Source of the DNA: Haloferax denitrificans ATCC 35960
GTDB lineage: Archaea; Halobacteriota; Halobacteria; Halobacteriales; Haloferacaceae
Reading direction: 5' to 3'
Length of the DNA stretch: 64,000 bases
Assembly (NCBI RefSeq): GCF_000337795.1
Contig: NZ_AOLP01000006.1
Span: forward strand, 39,823-103,822
The notes beneath the pieces are model-generated. The model did not search any database. It was not told the origin of the DNA and saw only the letters and a list, made by a program, of their open reading frames with translations. A program made the translations under genes and the position numbers. This document shows positions 34,233 through 44,088 of this stretch, piece by piece (the stretch's first letter is position 1; every line of letters starts with the position of its first letter).

Positions 34233-36429
34233 CCTCCCGTTGCAGGCGAGTCGTGATATTCTCACGCAGCTCAGCCGGTGGGCTCAACAGCCAACCTCCC
34301 CCGAAGGTGCAGCACTCTATCTGGGGACTATCGTGGTGCTCGGCGTTAGTGGAGCAGCTCTCTGGCAACGATATCGCACCGACGATGAGCCGGAAGTCGA
34401 CTTTTCGGACGTCCTCGACGAAGAGACGCTTGAAGCGGGCGACGCAGAAGGCCAACTTCTCGACGATATCTCGGAGTCACACAAGACGGCGACGGCCCCA
34501 GCAGCGATTGAATGGGATACTCGTGCAGCTCGCGTCGGTGAGCAATGGACGACGACGCTGTACATCGCTGATTACGCCGACTACCCGAATGACGGCTACT
34601 TGAGTGACCTCTTCGAGTTGACCGACGTCGAGTTCGACCTGACGGCGCACATCACGCCGAAGAACCAGAAACGCGCACGAAACGAACTACAGGATATCGC
34701 GGACGACCTGCAGGTTGACGCCGATTTAGAACAGAGCGTCCGGAGTGAGTACCTCCAAGAGCGAGCCAACGAGGCAGTGGCGACGTACAAGGCCGTCGAG
34801 AGTGGTGCGAGTGTGTTCGACCAAGGGCTATTCGTCACCGTCCGCGCCGACGACACGGACAACCTCCGGGATGCTGTCAGAGCAGTCAAAAGTGCGCTCC
34901 GTGACGAACCGGCGAATCTCACGCCGAAGACGGCTATCTGCCGGCAGGACCTCGCACTCCAGTCCGCCGCGCCAATTGGCGACAACGTCTTCGGCCGGGA
35001 GTCGATTGCCCTCGGCGGTGCTGTTGGTTCCCTCTTAGCGTCGCCACACAACGCGACGATTCTCGAAGAAGGCGGCGTCGAGTTCGGAATTCACAAGGAC
35101 AACCAGAGTCCGGTCGTCATCGACCCGTTTGCCCGCGATAACGGCTATGCGATGTTTACTGTCGGCGACACGGGCTCTGGCAAATCGTTCGGTGCGAAGG
35201 AGAACTTCATCCGGTCGATCGAACAGAGCAAGGACCGCATCGGGATCATTCTCGAACCGCTCAACAACTGGGCGGGCGTCTCCGAAGCGCTCGACGCCAA
35301 GCGCATTACCGTCGGTGGGACGCTCGGGTTGAATCCGCTCGAAATCCGCCAGACGCCCGAACACGTCCAGCGGGCGATGGGTGAGGACGCGAGTCCGTTC
35401 AACGAGAAACTCGACGACGCGATGAGCTTCCTGACGAATTTCTTCGCTCTCCGCGGCATCTCACTTGGCGACCGCCGAACGACGCTCGAACTCGGGCTCA
35501 GACACGCCTACGAGCGTCATGGCATTACTGATGATATCACGACCCACGGCAACCCGAGCCCGACGATTCGAGAGATGCTGGATGTCTTCGAAGAGATGGT
35601 CGGCGACCCCGAGTCGTTCGTGGTTCGGTCGGATGCGGAAGCCGAGAAAATCAGCGACGATGCAACGTGGTTGATCGATCAACTGCGGCCCTTTGAAGAA
35701 GCGGGCCGCTACGCGAACCTCGGGAAGGAATCGGAGTTCGACATCCGTGACGAGAAAGTCATCTATCTCGACCTCGCCCAGCAAGAGGGGAGCGTCGACA
35801 GCAGTACGGCGCTGACGATGCAGTTGCTCATCTCGCTCGTCTACGAGCGAGCGAAAGAGACGGACAAAGAGGTCGTGTTCGTCATCGATGAAGCGCGGTA
35901 CATCATGCAGGACGCCGCGAGTCTAGCGTTCCTCGAAACGGTGTTCCGACACCATCGCCACCACGATCTCTCGATTCGACTCGTTACCCAGACCGTCGAC
36001 GAATTCTTCGAACACGCTGAAAGTGAGGCTATCCTCGACCAGTGTGCCGTTAAGCAGTTCCATCGCTTGGATGGGATGGACAAGGAATGGGCCGACGAGT
36101 TCGGCTTGAATCACGCCCAGATGCGGTATGTGCAAGACGCGGTGCCCGGGAATGAAGACGCTGGTTTCTCCGAGGCACTCGTCGGCGTCGACGGCGAGTG
36201 GCGTGGTATCAGAGTCGAAGCGATGCCCAAGGAAACGGAGGTCATCGACTTCGATCCGACCGAGCAGCGCCGGGCGTCGCTGCCCGGTGCTGGTGAGACA
36301 GCGGTCTCACCCGAGATTGAGACCTTTCGGACGGAGTTAGCGCAGCAAGCAAACGGAGAGTCACAAGACATGCAGACTGATTCAACAGCAACTGACACCG
36401 ACCAGCTTGGAGGTACCGACGATGCCTGA
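34225..36429 (+). CDS. VirB4/TraC-like type IV secretion ATPase
   Basis: 734 residues. One membrane span near the N-terminus (30-47) is followed by a FtsK/HerA-type motor with Walker A VGDTGSGKSFG (313-323) and Walker B EVVFVIDEARYIM, then QTVDEFF as sensor region. It powers assembly of the apparatus and substrate transfer at the membrane. It overlaps the preceding gene by eight bases and the next by eight. Confidence 0.85.
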   Translation: MRNLPLQASRDILTQLSRWAQQPTSPEGAALYLGTIVVLGVSGAALWQRYRTDDEPEVDFSDVLDEETLEAGDAEGQLLDDISESHKTATAPAAIEWDTRAARVGEQWTTTLYIADYADYPNDGYLSDLFELTDVEFDLTAHITPKNQKRARNELQDIADDLQVDADLEQSVRSEYLQERANEAVATYKAVESGASVFDQGLFVTVRADDTDNLRDAVRAVKSALRDEPANLTPKTAICRQDLALQSAAPIGDNVFGRESIALGGAVGSLLASPHNATILEEGGVEFGIHKDNQSPVVIDPFARDNGYAMFTVGDTGSGKSFGAKENFIRSIEQSKDRIGIILEPLNNWAGVSEALDAKRITVGGTLGLNPLEIRQTPEHVQRAMGEDASPFNEKLDDAMSFLTNFFALRGISLGDRRTTLELGLRHAYERHGITDDITTHGNPSPTIREMLDVFEEMVGDPESFVVRSDAEAEKISDDATWLIDQLRPFEEAGRYANLGKESEFDIRDEKVIYLDLAQQEGSVDSSTALTMQLLISLVYERAKETDKEVVFVIDEARYIMQDAASLAFLETVFRHHRHHDLSIRLVTQTVDEFFEHAESEAILDQCAVKQFHRLDGMDKEWADEFGLNHAQMRYVQDAVPGNEDAGFSEALVGVDGEWRGIRVEAMPKETEVIDFDPTEQRRASLPGAGETAVSPEIETFRTELAQQANGESQDMQTDSTATDTDQLGGTDDA
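36409..36413 (+). promoter_or_regulatory. Shine-Dalgarno site deciding the start of the coupling protein
   Basis: GGAGG(T) lies eight bases before ATG 36422, inside the end of the VirB4 gene. This favours ATG 36422 over the upstream in-frame TTG 36407. Confidence 0.6.
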
Positions 36430-39400
36430 GCGTGAGTATCTTCGCGTGACGCCGACCTCGGAGGAACTCACGGCTCGTGGTATCCCGCAGACGCTCGAGA
36501 GTCTCCACAAACTGATCCCTGACAGTTCGGGGCTGTGGTCGAAACTCAACCCGTTTACATCCGCGACCCCACCGTGCTTCGAGTTCCTCGCACTCAGTAC
36601 CGGACAAGACGCGCCGGTTGAGTTCTACTATGGTGCTGACGACTATCTTGGGACACTCGAAGAGCGACTTCGGTCGATCTATCCGAAGACGTTCGACATC
36701 GAGCGTGTCGAGGTGGACGTCGCGTCGAAGTTGATTCACCCAGTTGCCTTGTCTCACGAGGAGTTCGTTGAGCGCTACCAGCAGGGTGACCTGCAATATG
36801 AGTTTACCGACGATGAACAGTATTCGGCTGCAGATGTCGACGTGGACGTGACGCCTGACGCCGGCGAAAGCACCGTATACGAGTCTGAGGGTTCACCGAC
36901 GGACGTTGCCGACGAGATTGGCGGCAGAACGGCGGACGGACTGGTGTCGATTGGAGAGACAGTTGTCGAACTCGAAACGACTGACTCCCTCGCTGACGAG
37001 GTTTCGCCCACGTCGGTCGAGAAGCCAACAGTAGCCGCAGACGGGACAATTCTCGCCCGCCTCGCGGCCGACACCGTCTCACCACAAGGCGTGCGGTGGT
37101 GTGGGTCGGCAGTTCGAAAGCAAGACTGGATGTCGTCGTTGACACCGCTGACTGCGACGCCCGACGAAAGTACGTTGCCGGCGGTCGACGAACCGGGAGC
37201 TGTGCTTGCGTCGCTGATCGACCATCTGAACGATGCACGCGAACCGCTCGCGTTCCAAGTCGTGTTTCAGCGCCGGGAGAGCTGGCAAGCGGATGCGGAA
37301 CTCCGCAAAGAGGACTTGAATGATGGACGGGATACGCTGTCGCAGAAGATCCTTGGCGACCTACTTGACCCCGAACTAGAGTACGAACGTCGAACTCGTG
37401 ACGAGTTGAGTGACATCGTCGTCAAGCGACTTGATGCGATTGATGCGGTCAATCCCAAGCGCTCGTACACGACGAATATCCGGGCGATTGGCGTGCCAAC
37501 GAGCGAGGCTGGCCGCGACGCCCTTGATGACCGCCTGTCGTCACTCGCGCCGGTCTTTGACCCACTCGACGGCCCGTTCTACGAGATCGAAGCGACGCGA
37601 CTTCGAGACCGTGGCTTCCGACAATCGAAGAAAGAACAAAACGCGCGAGCAGCGCTCCAGCGACTCCTCTCGCGAGAGGTAACGACTGGACGTGGTAAGA
37701 CCCGGCCGGAGCTGGTTCTCTGTGGGGCCGAGCTTGCGAACTTCATCTTGGTGCCGTCCTCGGACCAACTGACGGTCGAAGGAACGCGAGGGACGCGTGC
37801 TGAACAGCAGAGTCGTGATCCGCTTCCGTGGCCCAATCCCGACTTAGTCCAGCAGTTCCGGGAGGGGATGGCCATCGGGTATGCACTCGATGAAAACGGC
37901 TCGCCGCAACAGCGTCCGATTCGGATTCCGCCGAAGCTCCTGACGACACACTACGGTCGGTTCGCCTCAACTGGAAGCGGGAAGTCGAAAGCAATCATCA
38001 ACGATGCGCTGTCGCTCCGTGAGACGACCGGCGGCCCCGTCGTCATCGTTGACCCGAAGGGCGACGGGATGTGCGCCAACTATCTTCGGAGTCATTACGA
38101 GCGCTTCAACGGGCTGGGCGATGTCTACCAGTTCCGCGTCCCCGAGACGATTCCCGCGTTTTCCTTTTTCGATATTCGGCCGGCACTCGACGCTGGACGG
38201 AATCGGGCGGACGCGATTCAGGACAAGGTCGACCACTTCCACGATATCATGCGGATGATCATGGGCCGCGAGCAGTACGGGCAGGCGTTCGTCGCAAACG
38301 AGATTCTCAGCTACCTCATCAAAGCGCTGTTCGACGAGGAGTACGGCAGCGACGTCTTCGGGTTGGATGACCTCTTTGCGGCCGCCCTCGAGATGCAGCG
38401 GGAGCGAACTGTGCCACCGGTTTCGGCGGACAATCGGAGCGTCGAGGAGTCGCTCACGCGGCACTTCGCGAAGGATGACCACCAGTTCCAAGTGTCGATG
38501 GACGCTGTCGGGAACCGCCTCGATAAACTCAGAGAAGACGCCCACCTGCGACGGATCTTCAGCCACGTTCCGGAACGGGACGACAACGGCGAATACGTTG
38601 ACAACCGATTCGACTTCCGTGAATTCCTCGACGAAGACGTCACGATCCTGGTCGACTTAGGCGACCTCCGCCCGGAGGCACAGCGAGCGATCACACTTCT
38701 CCTGTTGAGTAATCTCTGGGACGCGGTGCAGGTGCGTCGCCGTGACGGGAACACGGACTACGAGAACCTTACCAACCTCATCATCGAGGAGGCCGCTCCT
38801 GTTGCAGCAACGAAACTCGTCTCCGAGCAGTTGCTTCCACAGGGACGGTCGTTCGGTCTGAGCATGGGACTGGTAATGCAGTTCCCCGGGCAGGTTCGAA
38901 ACCGCAACGAACGCGCCTACGACGAGGTTCTCAACAACATCAAGACGAAGCTCATCGGGAACATCTCGATTGAGCATGACCTCGCTGAATCGCTGGCCCA
39001 CGAAGACCTGAGTCCGACTGACCTCCGAAATCGGATTAACACGCTCCCCAGCGGAGAGTGGATCGCCCAACTCCCGAGTCCATCATTCGGGGAGACCGGC
39101 CCAGCCCCGTTTTCGGTGAAGCCGCTCCCGATCGCGGCCGGTCATCCAGAGAGCGACGAGCCGTTGTCTGTCGAACAGGCGGACCATTTTGAGACTGTCG
39201 CTCTCCCACGACTGTCGGAGCGAACACAGGCTCAGTATGGGCTTGCTGAGACTCCCATCGAACCGGAGACAGCCGAAGATGAGGGCTGGGGGAGTAGACC
39301 AAACGATAAACAGCCGGCACCAGCTGATTCGGCTAACTCGGTGGACTCGCCGCAGTCGTCGTTCATCGGACAAGCAACCAGTGGTTCAGCAAGCGACGAA

Positions 39401-40261
39401 GAGAAGAAAGAGAACGGCGCTGACACCACCACCTCCCTGTTTGCGAATGCCGGAATGGCTGAGTCGGACAAACCAGCCGATGAAGAAGAGAAGGCTGCTG
39501 TCGACGAAAGTGGGTCGTCACCAGTCCAGTCTGGTGGTGTACCCGTCCCGGATGACGAGCTCCAGCGCCGTGGGCTTACTCATGATGATGTTCGGTTCTT
39601 GGCTCGCGTCTTGGACGTGATGAACAGAGATGCACCAAATCACACGCTCCTGAATCATATGAGTGCGTTCAAGAGCGATTTTGGGAATCTGGACGTACAA
39701 CGACTTGCCGAGCAAAACCTGCTGGAAGAAGGGCGAGCCTGTAGTCGGAAATACTATACTGTCCTCCCGGCAGGGCGTGAACTCCTCGGTCAGAAGCTTA
39801 AGGTCGGTCCTGGTCAGGGGGACATCGGTGAGAAGACACCGCACAAGGTCGGTGTGAAGCTGCTCGAACGGTGGTTAGACTCCCGCGACGACGTCGCACA
39901 GGTCAAGCCGTACTACGAATACGATGAGGAGACGGTGTTCGACGTCGCCGGCTTCGACGCTGACGGGGAACTCGTGTGGGTCGGTGAAGCCGAACTCCAG
40001 AGTAACAACAAACACGCACCGGTTGACGACTATGACAAGCAGAGTGCGGTGGATGCGAACGCTGTCTGGGCGTTCAACAGGCGCGAGACAGCCGTTGAGG
40101 TGTTGGACTGTCTCGCAGAAGCCGACCGGATAGAGCATAGCGTAGGTGGGCGCGCCGCGCGTCGGTTCTCGGATATTCGGGAAGCCGTTGAATCGCTAAC
40201 CGCAGAAGGGATGACGACGATTCGGAGCTTCAACAAGCTTGACGAGGAGTTCAATTCATGA
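36422..40261 (+). CDS. VirD4/TraD-like coupling ATPase with winged-helix and nuclease-like tail
   Basis: 1279 residues. An N-terminal region of about 500 residues precedes a P-loop motor with Walker A STGSGKSKAI (about 515-524), VVIVDPKGDG, Walker B-like NLIIEEAAPVA and a QFPGQVRNRNE motif. This is the VirD4/TraG type that delivers DNA to the secretion channel. A low-complexity acidic linker (about 965-1035) leads to a winged-helix-like part and a final domain: KVGVKLLERWL, then FDVAGFDADGELVWVGEAEL. The last has the D-x(n)-E-x-E spacing of restriction-endonuclease-like folds. No classical relaxase gene is present in the window, so this tail is of interest for DNA processing. Confidence 0.8.
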   Translation: MPEREYLRVTPTSEELTARGIPQTLESLHKLIPDSSGLWSKLNPFTSATPPCFEFLALSTGQDAPVEFYYGADDYLGTLEERLRSIYPKTFDIERVEVDVASKLIHPVALSHEEFVERYQQGDLQYEFTDDEQYSAADVDVDVTPDAGESTVYESEGSPTDVADEIGGRTADGLVSIGETVVELETTDSLADEVSPTSVEKPTVAADGTILARLAADTVSPQGVRWCGSAVRKQDWMSSLTPLTATPDESTLPAVDEPGAVLASLIDHLNDAREPLAFQVVFQRRESWQADAELRKEDLNDGRDTLSQKILGDLLDPELEYERRTRDELSDIVVKRLDAIDAVNPKRSYTTNIRAIGVPTSEAGRDALDDRLSSLAPVFDPLDGPFYEIEATRLRDRGFRQSKKEQNARAALQRLLSREVTTGRGKTRPELVLCGAELANFILVPSSDQLTVEGTRGTRAEQQSRDPLPWPNPDLVQQFREGMAIGYALDENGSPQQRPIRIPPKLLTTHYGRFASTGSGKSKAIINDALSLRETTGGPVVIVDPKGDGMCANYLRSHYERFNGLGDVYQFRVPETIPAFSFFDIRPALDAGRNRADAIQDKVDHFHDIMRMIMGREQYGQAFVANEILSYLIKALFDEEYGSDVFGLDDLFAAALEMQRERTVPPVSADNRSVEESLTRHFAKDDHQFQVSMDAVGNRLDKLREDAHLRRIFSHVPERDDNGEYVDNRFDFREFLDEDVTILVDLGDLRPEAQRAITLLLLSNLWDAVQVRRRDGNTDYENLTNLIIEEAAPVAATKLVSEQLLPQGRSFGLSMGLVMQFPGQVRNRNERAYDEVLNNIKTKLIGNISIEHDLAESLAHEDLSPTDLRNRINTLPSGEWIAQLPSPSFGETGPAPFSVKPLPIAAGHPESDEPLSVEQADHFETVALPRLSERTQAQYGLAETPIEPETAEDEGWGSRPNDKQPAPADSANSVDSPQSSFIGQATSGSASDEEKKENGADTTTSLFANAGMAESDKPADEEEKAAVDESGSSPVQSGGVPVPDDELQRRGLTHDDVRFLARVLDVMNRDAPNHTLLNHMSAFKSDFGNLDVQRLAEQNLLEEGRACSRKYYTVLPAGRELLGQKLKVGPGQGDIGEKTPHKVGVKLLERWLDSRDDVAQVKPYYEYDEETVFDVAGFDADGELVWVGEAELQSNNKHAPVDDYDKQSAVDANAVWAFNRRETAVEVLDCLAEADRIEHSVGGRAARRFSDIREAVESLTAEGMTTIRSFNKLDEEFNS

Positions 40262-41142
40262 GTTGGCGCCACGCAACCCGCGAGGAGATCTACAGGTACT
40301 ACACGGAGGAGTTTCCCTCGTATGTCGACGAACTCCCGTCGTTCATCACCGCGAAGGGGCCGAAACAGTACGCACTCGCGTTTCGAGAACCACACCCGGT
40401 ACGGAAAGACGGAATCCCAGACAAGGACTTCATCCGCCGGGACACATGGCAGACGAACGTCTCAGGTGACCGAACCACGGCAGCGTTCCACGATTTCGAC
40501 GACGTCCTCGAGTTCATCCGCCATCCAGCACGGAACGATCCACTTGGGCGGAGCGACTTCGAACTCGTCGATCCTGATCTACTCGACAAACCAGACCCGC
40601 GTCCTGATGCGGTCTACTACGCCCTCGATCATTGGGAACGACCGTGGGTGCTCCTCATCGATATCGACGCGAAAACGATAGCCCGAGAGCGAGCAGCACA
40701 AGCTGTCTCGGATGAGGGTCCTACGGAAGACAGCGAAGAACTGCTCGATTCCGCGGGTATTCTCGACGCAGACCCGGCAGGCTACCCGTATGCCTTCGAT
40801 GATATCGATCAGGCCATCGAGTACGGTTTCGAGGTGCGAGACATCTTCGAGGACGACTTCAACGCTGAGGAGACGATGGTAGTGTACAGCGGTCAGGGCG
40901 TTCATGTCTACCTTCTCGATACCGACCTTTCCCATCGATATGACGCCAAGAGCCGGGAAGTGCTGAACGACCTTCTGCAAGACACCTACGAGGTTCCCAT
41001 CGACCCAGTGGTTACCGCCGACCGTCGCCGGGTTGCTCGGCTCCCCTACTCGTTGCATACTGACGTCTGTCGTATCGTCACGCCGATCGAGAGCCCGAAC
41101 TTCGACGTTCGGTCTGCGAGACCGGAGGTGCTCAGGGAATGA
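40258..41142 (+). CDS. PriS-like archaeal primase small subunit homologue
   Basis: 294 residues. It shows the archaeo-eukaryotic primase pattern: catalytic aspartates in LLIDIDAKT (about 130-138), the SGxGxH-like MVVYSGQGVHVYLLD (about 207-221), and VVTADRRRVARLPYSLH with the conserved basic residues. It should make primers for replication or for the complementary strand after transfer. ATGA overlaps both with the coupling ATPase before it and with the PriL-like gene after it. It is shorter and more diverged than the chromosomal PriS. Confidence 0.8.
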   Translation: MSWRHATREEIYRYYTEEFPSYVDELPSFITAKGPKQYALAFREPHPVRKDGIPDKDFIRRDTWQTNVSGDRTTAAFHDFDDVLEFIRHPARNDPLGRSDFELVDPDLLDKPDPRPDAVYYALDHWERPWVLLIDIDAKTIARERAAQAVSDEGPTEDSEELLDSAGILDADPAGYPYAFDDIDQAIEYGFEVRDIFEDDFNAEETMVVYSGQGVHVYLLDTDLSHRYDAKSREVLNDLLQDTYEVPIDPVVTADRRRVARLPYSLHTDVCRIVTPIESPNFDVRSARPEVLRE

Positions 41143-42650
41143 CTCAGTCAACACCTGTTGAGGACGAGCGGGCCGCCTATCGCGTTGCGACGCTTCCGCC
41201 CGAATATGGTACGACGCGAATCAACCAACTGTTCACCCGGGGCTACAATCGCTATATCGTCGACGGCGAAGAGCAACCAGGTGATCTACTGACCGACCTC
41301 GAACGGTTTGGGACGGCGGCATTCAAAGAAGATGTCAGAGCCAACGCCGCAGAGAAACCCTTCGTCGATAAACCTGGAATACTCGCTGTCCTCGCGACGT
41401 TGAGTGCTATCTGCGTTAAGGCGCACCCGAAGTTCGAGCACGCCCCGCCACGGAAGATACAGGTCCTCTACGATATTCGCGAACTCTACGTCAACAATCT
41501 CGCCTCCCTCCTTCGAGAATTCGGTGATGGGAGTCTCCAACAGGATATCGCAGAGGTGCTATACGCAAAAGACCCCGGAGAGGACGGACCACACCCCGGT
41601 CGCGTTTGTACGGGGATCAAAGAGATGCCCAAGTTCGGTGACAGGTTGTATCTCGAAATCCCGATGGCCGCAGCATCGAGGAAGTGCCTCGTTCATGCCG
41701 AAACTGAGACCGGAGAAGCCGGGGAGTTGCTCACTCGCGTCGAAAACAACTGCCTCTATGTGCCCGTCGGTGATTTCGACACAAAGTATCGCGAGTACGC
41801 CAGACGTGCGTTCAAGAAGCTCCTGCGAGTCCAGGAGGAGAATCTCTCTGAAGACCAGCTGACGTGGTTAACAACGAATGAGTCGGCCATCACAGAGCGT
41901 ATCGACCGCTTCATCGAGACGGGACACCACGAACGAATCTGGCGAGATTGGAACCCCGGTGAACGGACCATCCGTGTGCTCAGAGACGCGATTCGAGACG
42001 CTCCAGACGAGGTCGTCTCACTGGGGGAGTCCCACTCGGCGAAGGAGTTGTTTGAAGCAGTGGAATCCTACGACCCGGAAGCGGACTGGAAGCGAGACGT
42101 GTGTAATCGCATCTCGAGTCCTCGGAGTCTCGGAAACCTTCTCGCATCCCAGCGCGACCACCGGTGCCTGACCATTCGAGAGCACGGAAATACGAACCAC
42201 TATCGGGTTCAGGGGTCTTCGCGTGGCGTCCAGTCCATCGACGTCGAGACAATCGAGGACCTGTTCGAACTCCCCTGTATGGCCAATATGGCCGAGCGCC
42301 TCCACGAGAAGAAGCCAGTCCGAAAGGACCTGTACAACTTCGCCCGGATGGTGATGTGGCTGCCACAGTATCAGGACAGCGACCTTGAGACGATTGTTGC
42401 AGACCTCAAGGGCGTCTTCTCGCGTTGGCCTTGGTACGACGAACAGGTCACCGACTACCAGATACGCTACGAGTTCTCGAACACCATTGGAGGCGACACC
42501 CCGGTTCCGATGAACTGTGACAACGACGATATGCAGCGGTACTGCATCGGACAAGAGCAGTGTCCATACTCGATCTGGGGAAGTCTCCCCTTCCTAGACG
42601 AGATGTATGACCAACTAAGTGGAACGGAGGGTAACGGAAACGAGTTCTAA
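41139..42650 (+). CDS. PriL-like primase large subunit homologue
   Basis: 503 residues, mainly helical. The C-terminus has MNCDNDDMQRYCIGQEQCPY, a cysteine set spaced like the iron-sulfur ligands of PriL (C-x9-C-x5-C), preceded by a conserved IRYEFSNTIGGDTPVP strand. With the PriS-like gene directly upstream (overlap of four bases) it likely forms a plasmid-encoded primase heterodimer. A fourth ligand cysteine is not obvious. The N-terminal half is unrecognised. Confidence 0.7.
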   Translation: MTQSTPVEDERAAYRVATLPPEYGTTRINQLFTRGYNRYIVDGEEQPGDLLTDLERFGTAAFKEDVRANAAEKPFVDKPGILAVLATLSAICVKAHPKFEHAPPRKIQVLYDIRELYVNNLASLLREFGDGSLQQDIAEVLYAKDPGEDGPHPGRVCTGIKEMPKFGDRLYLEIPMAAASRKCLVHAETETGEAGELLTRVENNCLYVPVGDFDTKYREYARRAFKKLLRVQEENLSEDQLTWLTTNESAITERIDRFIETGHHERIWRDWNPGERTIRVLRDAIRDAPDEVVSLGESHSAKELFEAVESYDPEADWKRDVCNRISSPRSLGNLLASQRDHRCLTIREHGNTNHYRVQGSSRGVQSIDVETIEDLFELPCMANMAERLHEKKPVRKDLYNFARMVMWLPQYQDSDLETIVADLKGVFSRWPWYDEQVTDYQIRYEFSNTIGGDTPVPMNCDNDDMQRYCIGQEQCPYSIWGSLPFLDEMYDQLSGTEGNGNEF

Positions 42651-43196
42651 CGCAGACGGATAATTATCAGCTATATTACTATTCTCGGCGGACAGCGATG
42701 TGACGGAGATTGAAAACCCGTCATGCACTTTTCAGGCTTTCAGTCGACCAATTTGGACAGGAATGGGTACCGTGCTGGAAGGATAGTCTCGCAACTCATC
42801 AGTTGGGGTCGGTCAGTTCTGCTAGGGCTTGATTCTAATTTGACTCCAATCCTCTCGAATACGGGGCTTTCAACACCTCGTCAAGCACAATCTCGCTGAA
42901 TCACCATCTTTCGGAACCCGTCGAGGACATTAGTAACGCCTGAAAACTGCCCGACGGGCCTCTTGCTAAATCTAAGGCCGTTTCAACTCTCTCTGCACCT
43001 CCAAAATCATCCAAAGGAAGGCTAGGGTACACGGGTGCAAACGCCGCTGGCTCTCTCCGGCCGAAGGGCCATCAAACGACGACAGTCTCTAGCCGATATA
43101 TCAGAAACCACTCATTAGATGAGGGTGCGATCCGCGGTGGAGTTTGTCACCCCGAGAGGGGCGAGGGGGGCTGTCGTAGGCCCCCACTCAACAACC
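42651..43196. other. Intergenic region after the conjugation operon
   Basis: About 545 bases without a credible gene. The last part (43150-43170) holds the CCCC-GAGA-GGGG hairpin ahead of the next gene. GCCGAAGGGCC-type short palindromes occur near 43060, but no terminator or iteron was recognised. Confidence 0.45.
43150..43170 (+). promoter_or_regulatory. CCCC-GAGA-GGGG hairpin with G-rich tail, copy 1
   Basis: CCCC (43150-43153), tetraloop GAGA, GGGG (43158-43161), then a G-rich run to 43170. It lies 36 bases upstream of ATG 43197. GAGA is a GNRA tetraloop, so a stable RNA hairpin is expected. Variants precede genes at 58309 and 60161. Confidence 0.55.
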
Positions 43197-43622
43197 ATGT
43201 CTTCCGACTACGAGCAACAGCGATCACGACTTCATAGCGAGTACACTGAACAACCGAGCGACGAACCGTGGACAGATCTCGACCTGGCGCACCCTCACAA
43301 CAGAAGTCCGACTGGCATCGTCTCATTTGTTGAGTGCGTACTCGTCGAACTTACCTACGAAGACGTCGGAGCCGAGTTCGTCTCGACGAGCGTAGCGGGC
43401 GTGAAGCGGACACAGTTCATCGCCGTCGACGACGTCGGCCAGCGGTTCCAGAAGCGGTATTTCGACGACCGTCTCGGCTGGGACGAAACAATAGTCAGCC
43501 GTGGAGCGGTTCGTGAGGAGTTGGTCAACCGACTCACACAGCGGTCGTCGTTGAATCGAACCAGTGAGACGCCGAACACTGACCCAGATACGTTCCGCGT
43601 GAGGCCCGTTCATCAGTTCTGA
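43197..43622 (+). CDS. Conserved haloarchaeal plasmid protein, unknown function
   Basis: 141 residues from ATG 43197 (MSSDYEQQRSRLHSEYTEQP). The upstream in-frame extension runs through the G-rich hairpin and is therefore not used. A beta-rich core (VECVLVELTYEDVGAEFV; TQFIAVDDVGQRFQKRYFDD) is visible but no motif is known. It is followed by a TTAACCAAC dyad. Confidence 0.6.
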   Translation: MSSDYEQQRSRLHSEYTEQPSDEPWTDLDLAHPHNRSPTGIVSFVECVLVELTYEDVGAEFVSTSVAGVKRTQFIAVDDVGQRFQKRYFDDRLGWDETIVSRGAVREELVNRLTQRSSLNRTSETPNTDPDTFRVRPVHQF

Positions 43623-43633
43623 TCCCCCCACGA

Positions 43634-43676
43634 GTTAACCAACACAGAATCGCAGTCTCCCGCAGTGTTGGTTAAC
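43634..43676. repeat. TTAACCAAC dyad, copy 2
   Basis: The longest version: 12-bp perfect arms GTTAACCAACAC (43634-43645) and GTGTTGGTTAAC (43665-43676) with a 19-base spacer. It lies 11 bases after one gene and about 70 bases before the next. Confidence 0.8.
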
Positions 43677-43747
43677 GACGTGGCAGCGGAGTAGTTTGTC
43701 CGCGCCTGAGAGGCCGAGGCGCGTCAATACGCGCCGACGTGATTCCC

Positions 43748-44038
43748 ATGCCCGGTACAGACGCACTCGACGATGCATCAGCCGACCACGAATGGTTTGA
43801 AGCGGAACTCGTCGCACAGGATCAAGATGCTGCCCGCGTCGCAGTAGCGGATATCAACGACAGGAGAGCCCATTCTCTGGTCAATGACCTCGTCGACGAC
43901 GACGTCGTCACTCCCATCCCCGACGAACGCGTTCTCGTCCACGAGCCAAGCGACGAGGCATTCGACTCGATTCTCCAACTCGCGGTCTTCCATCGAGGCT
44001 GGACCACCGCTCGCGACACCGACGAGGGAGGAGAGTGA
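43748..44038 (+). CDS. Small acidic conserved protein
   Basis: 96 residues, MPGTDALDDASADHEWFEAE... with INDRRAHSLVNDLVDDDVVT and VLVHEPSDEAFDSILQLAVFHRGW. The conserved-looking FHRGW tail and acidic composition suggest a real haloarchaeal plasmid gene of unknown function. Confidence 0.6.
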   Translation: MPGTDALDDASADHEWFEAELVAQDQDAARVAVADINDRRAHSLVNDLVDDDVVTPIPDERVLVHEPSDEAFDSILQLAVFHRGWTTARDTDEGGE

Positions 44039-44088
44039 CCCAAAACACTCTTTACTGATTCGCTGTAAACTGTAATCAAGAACGGCCC

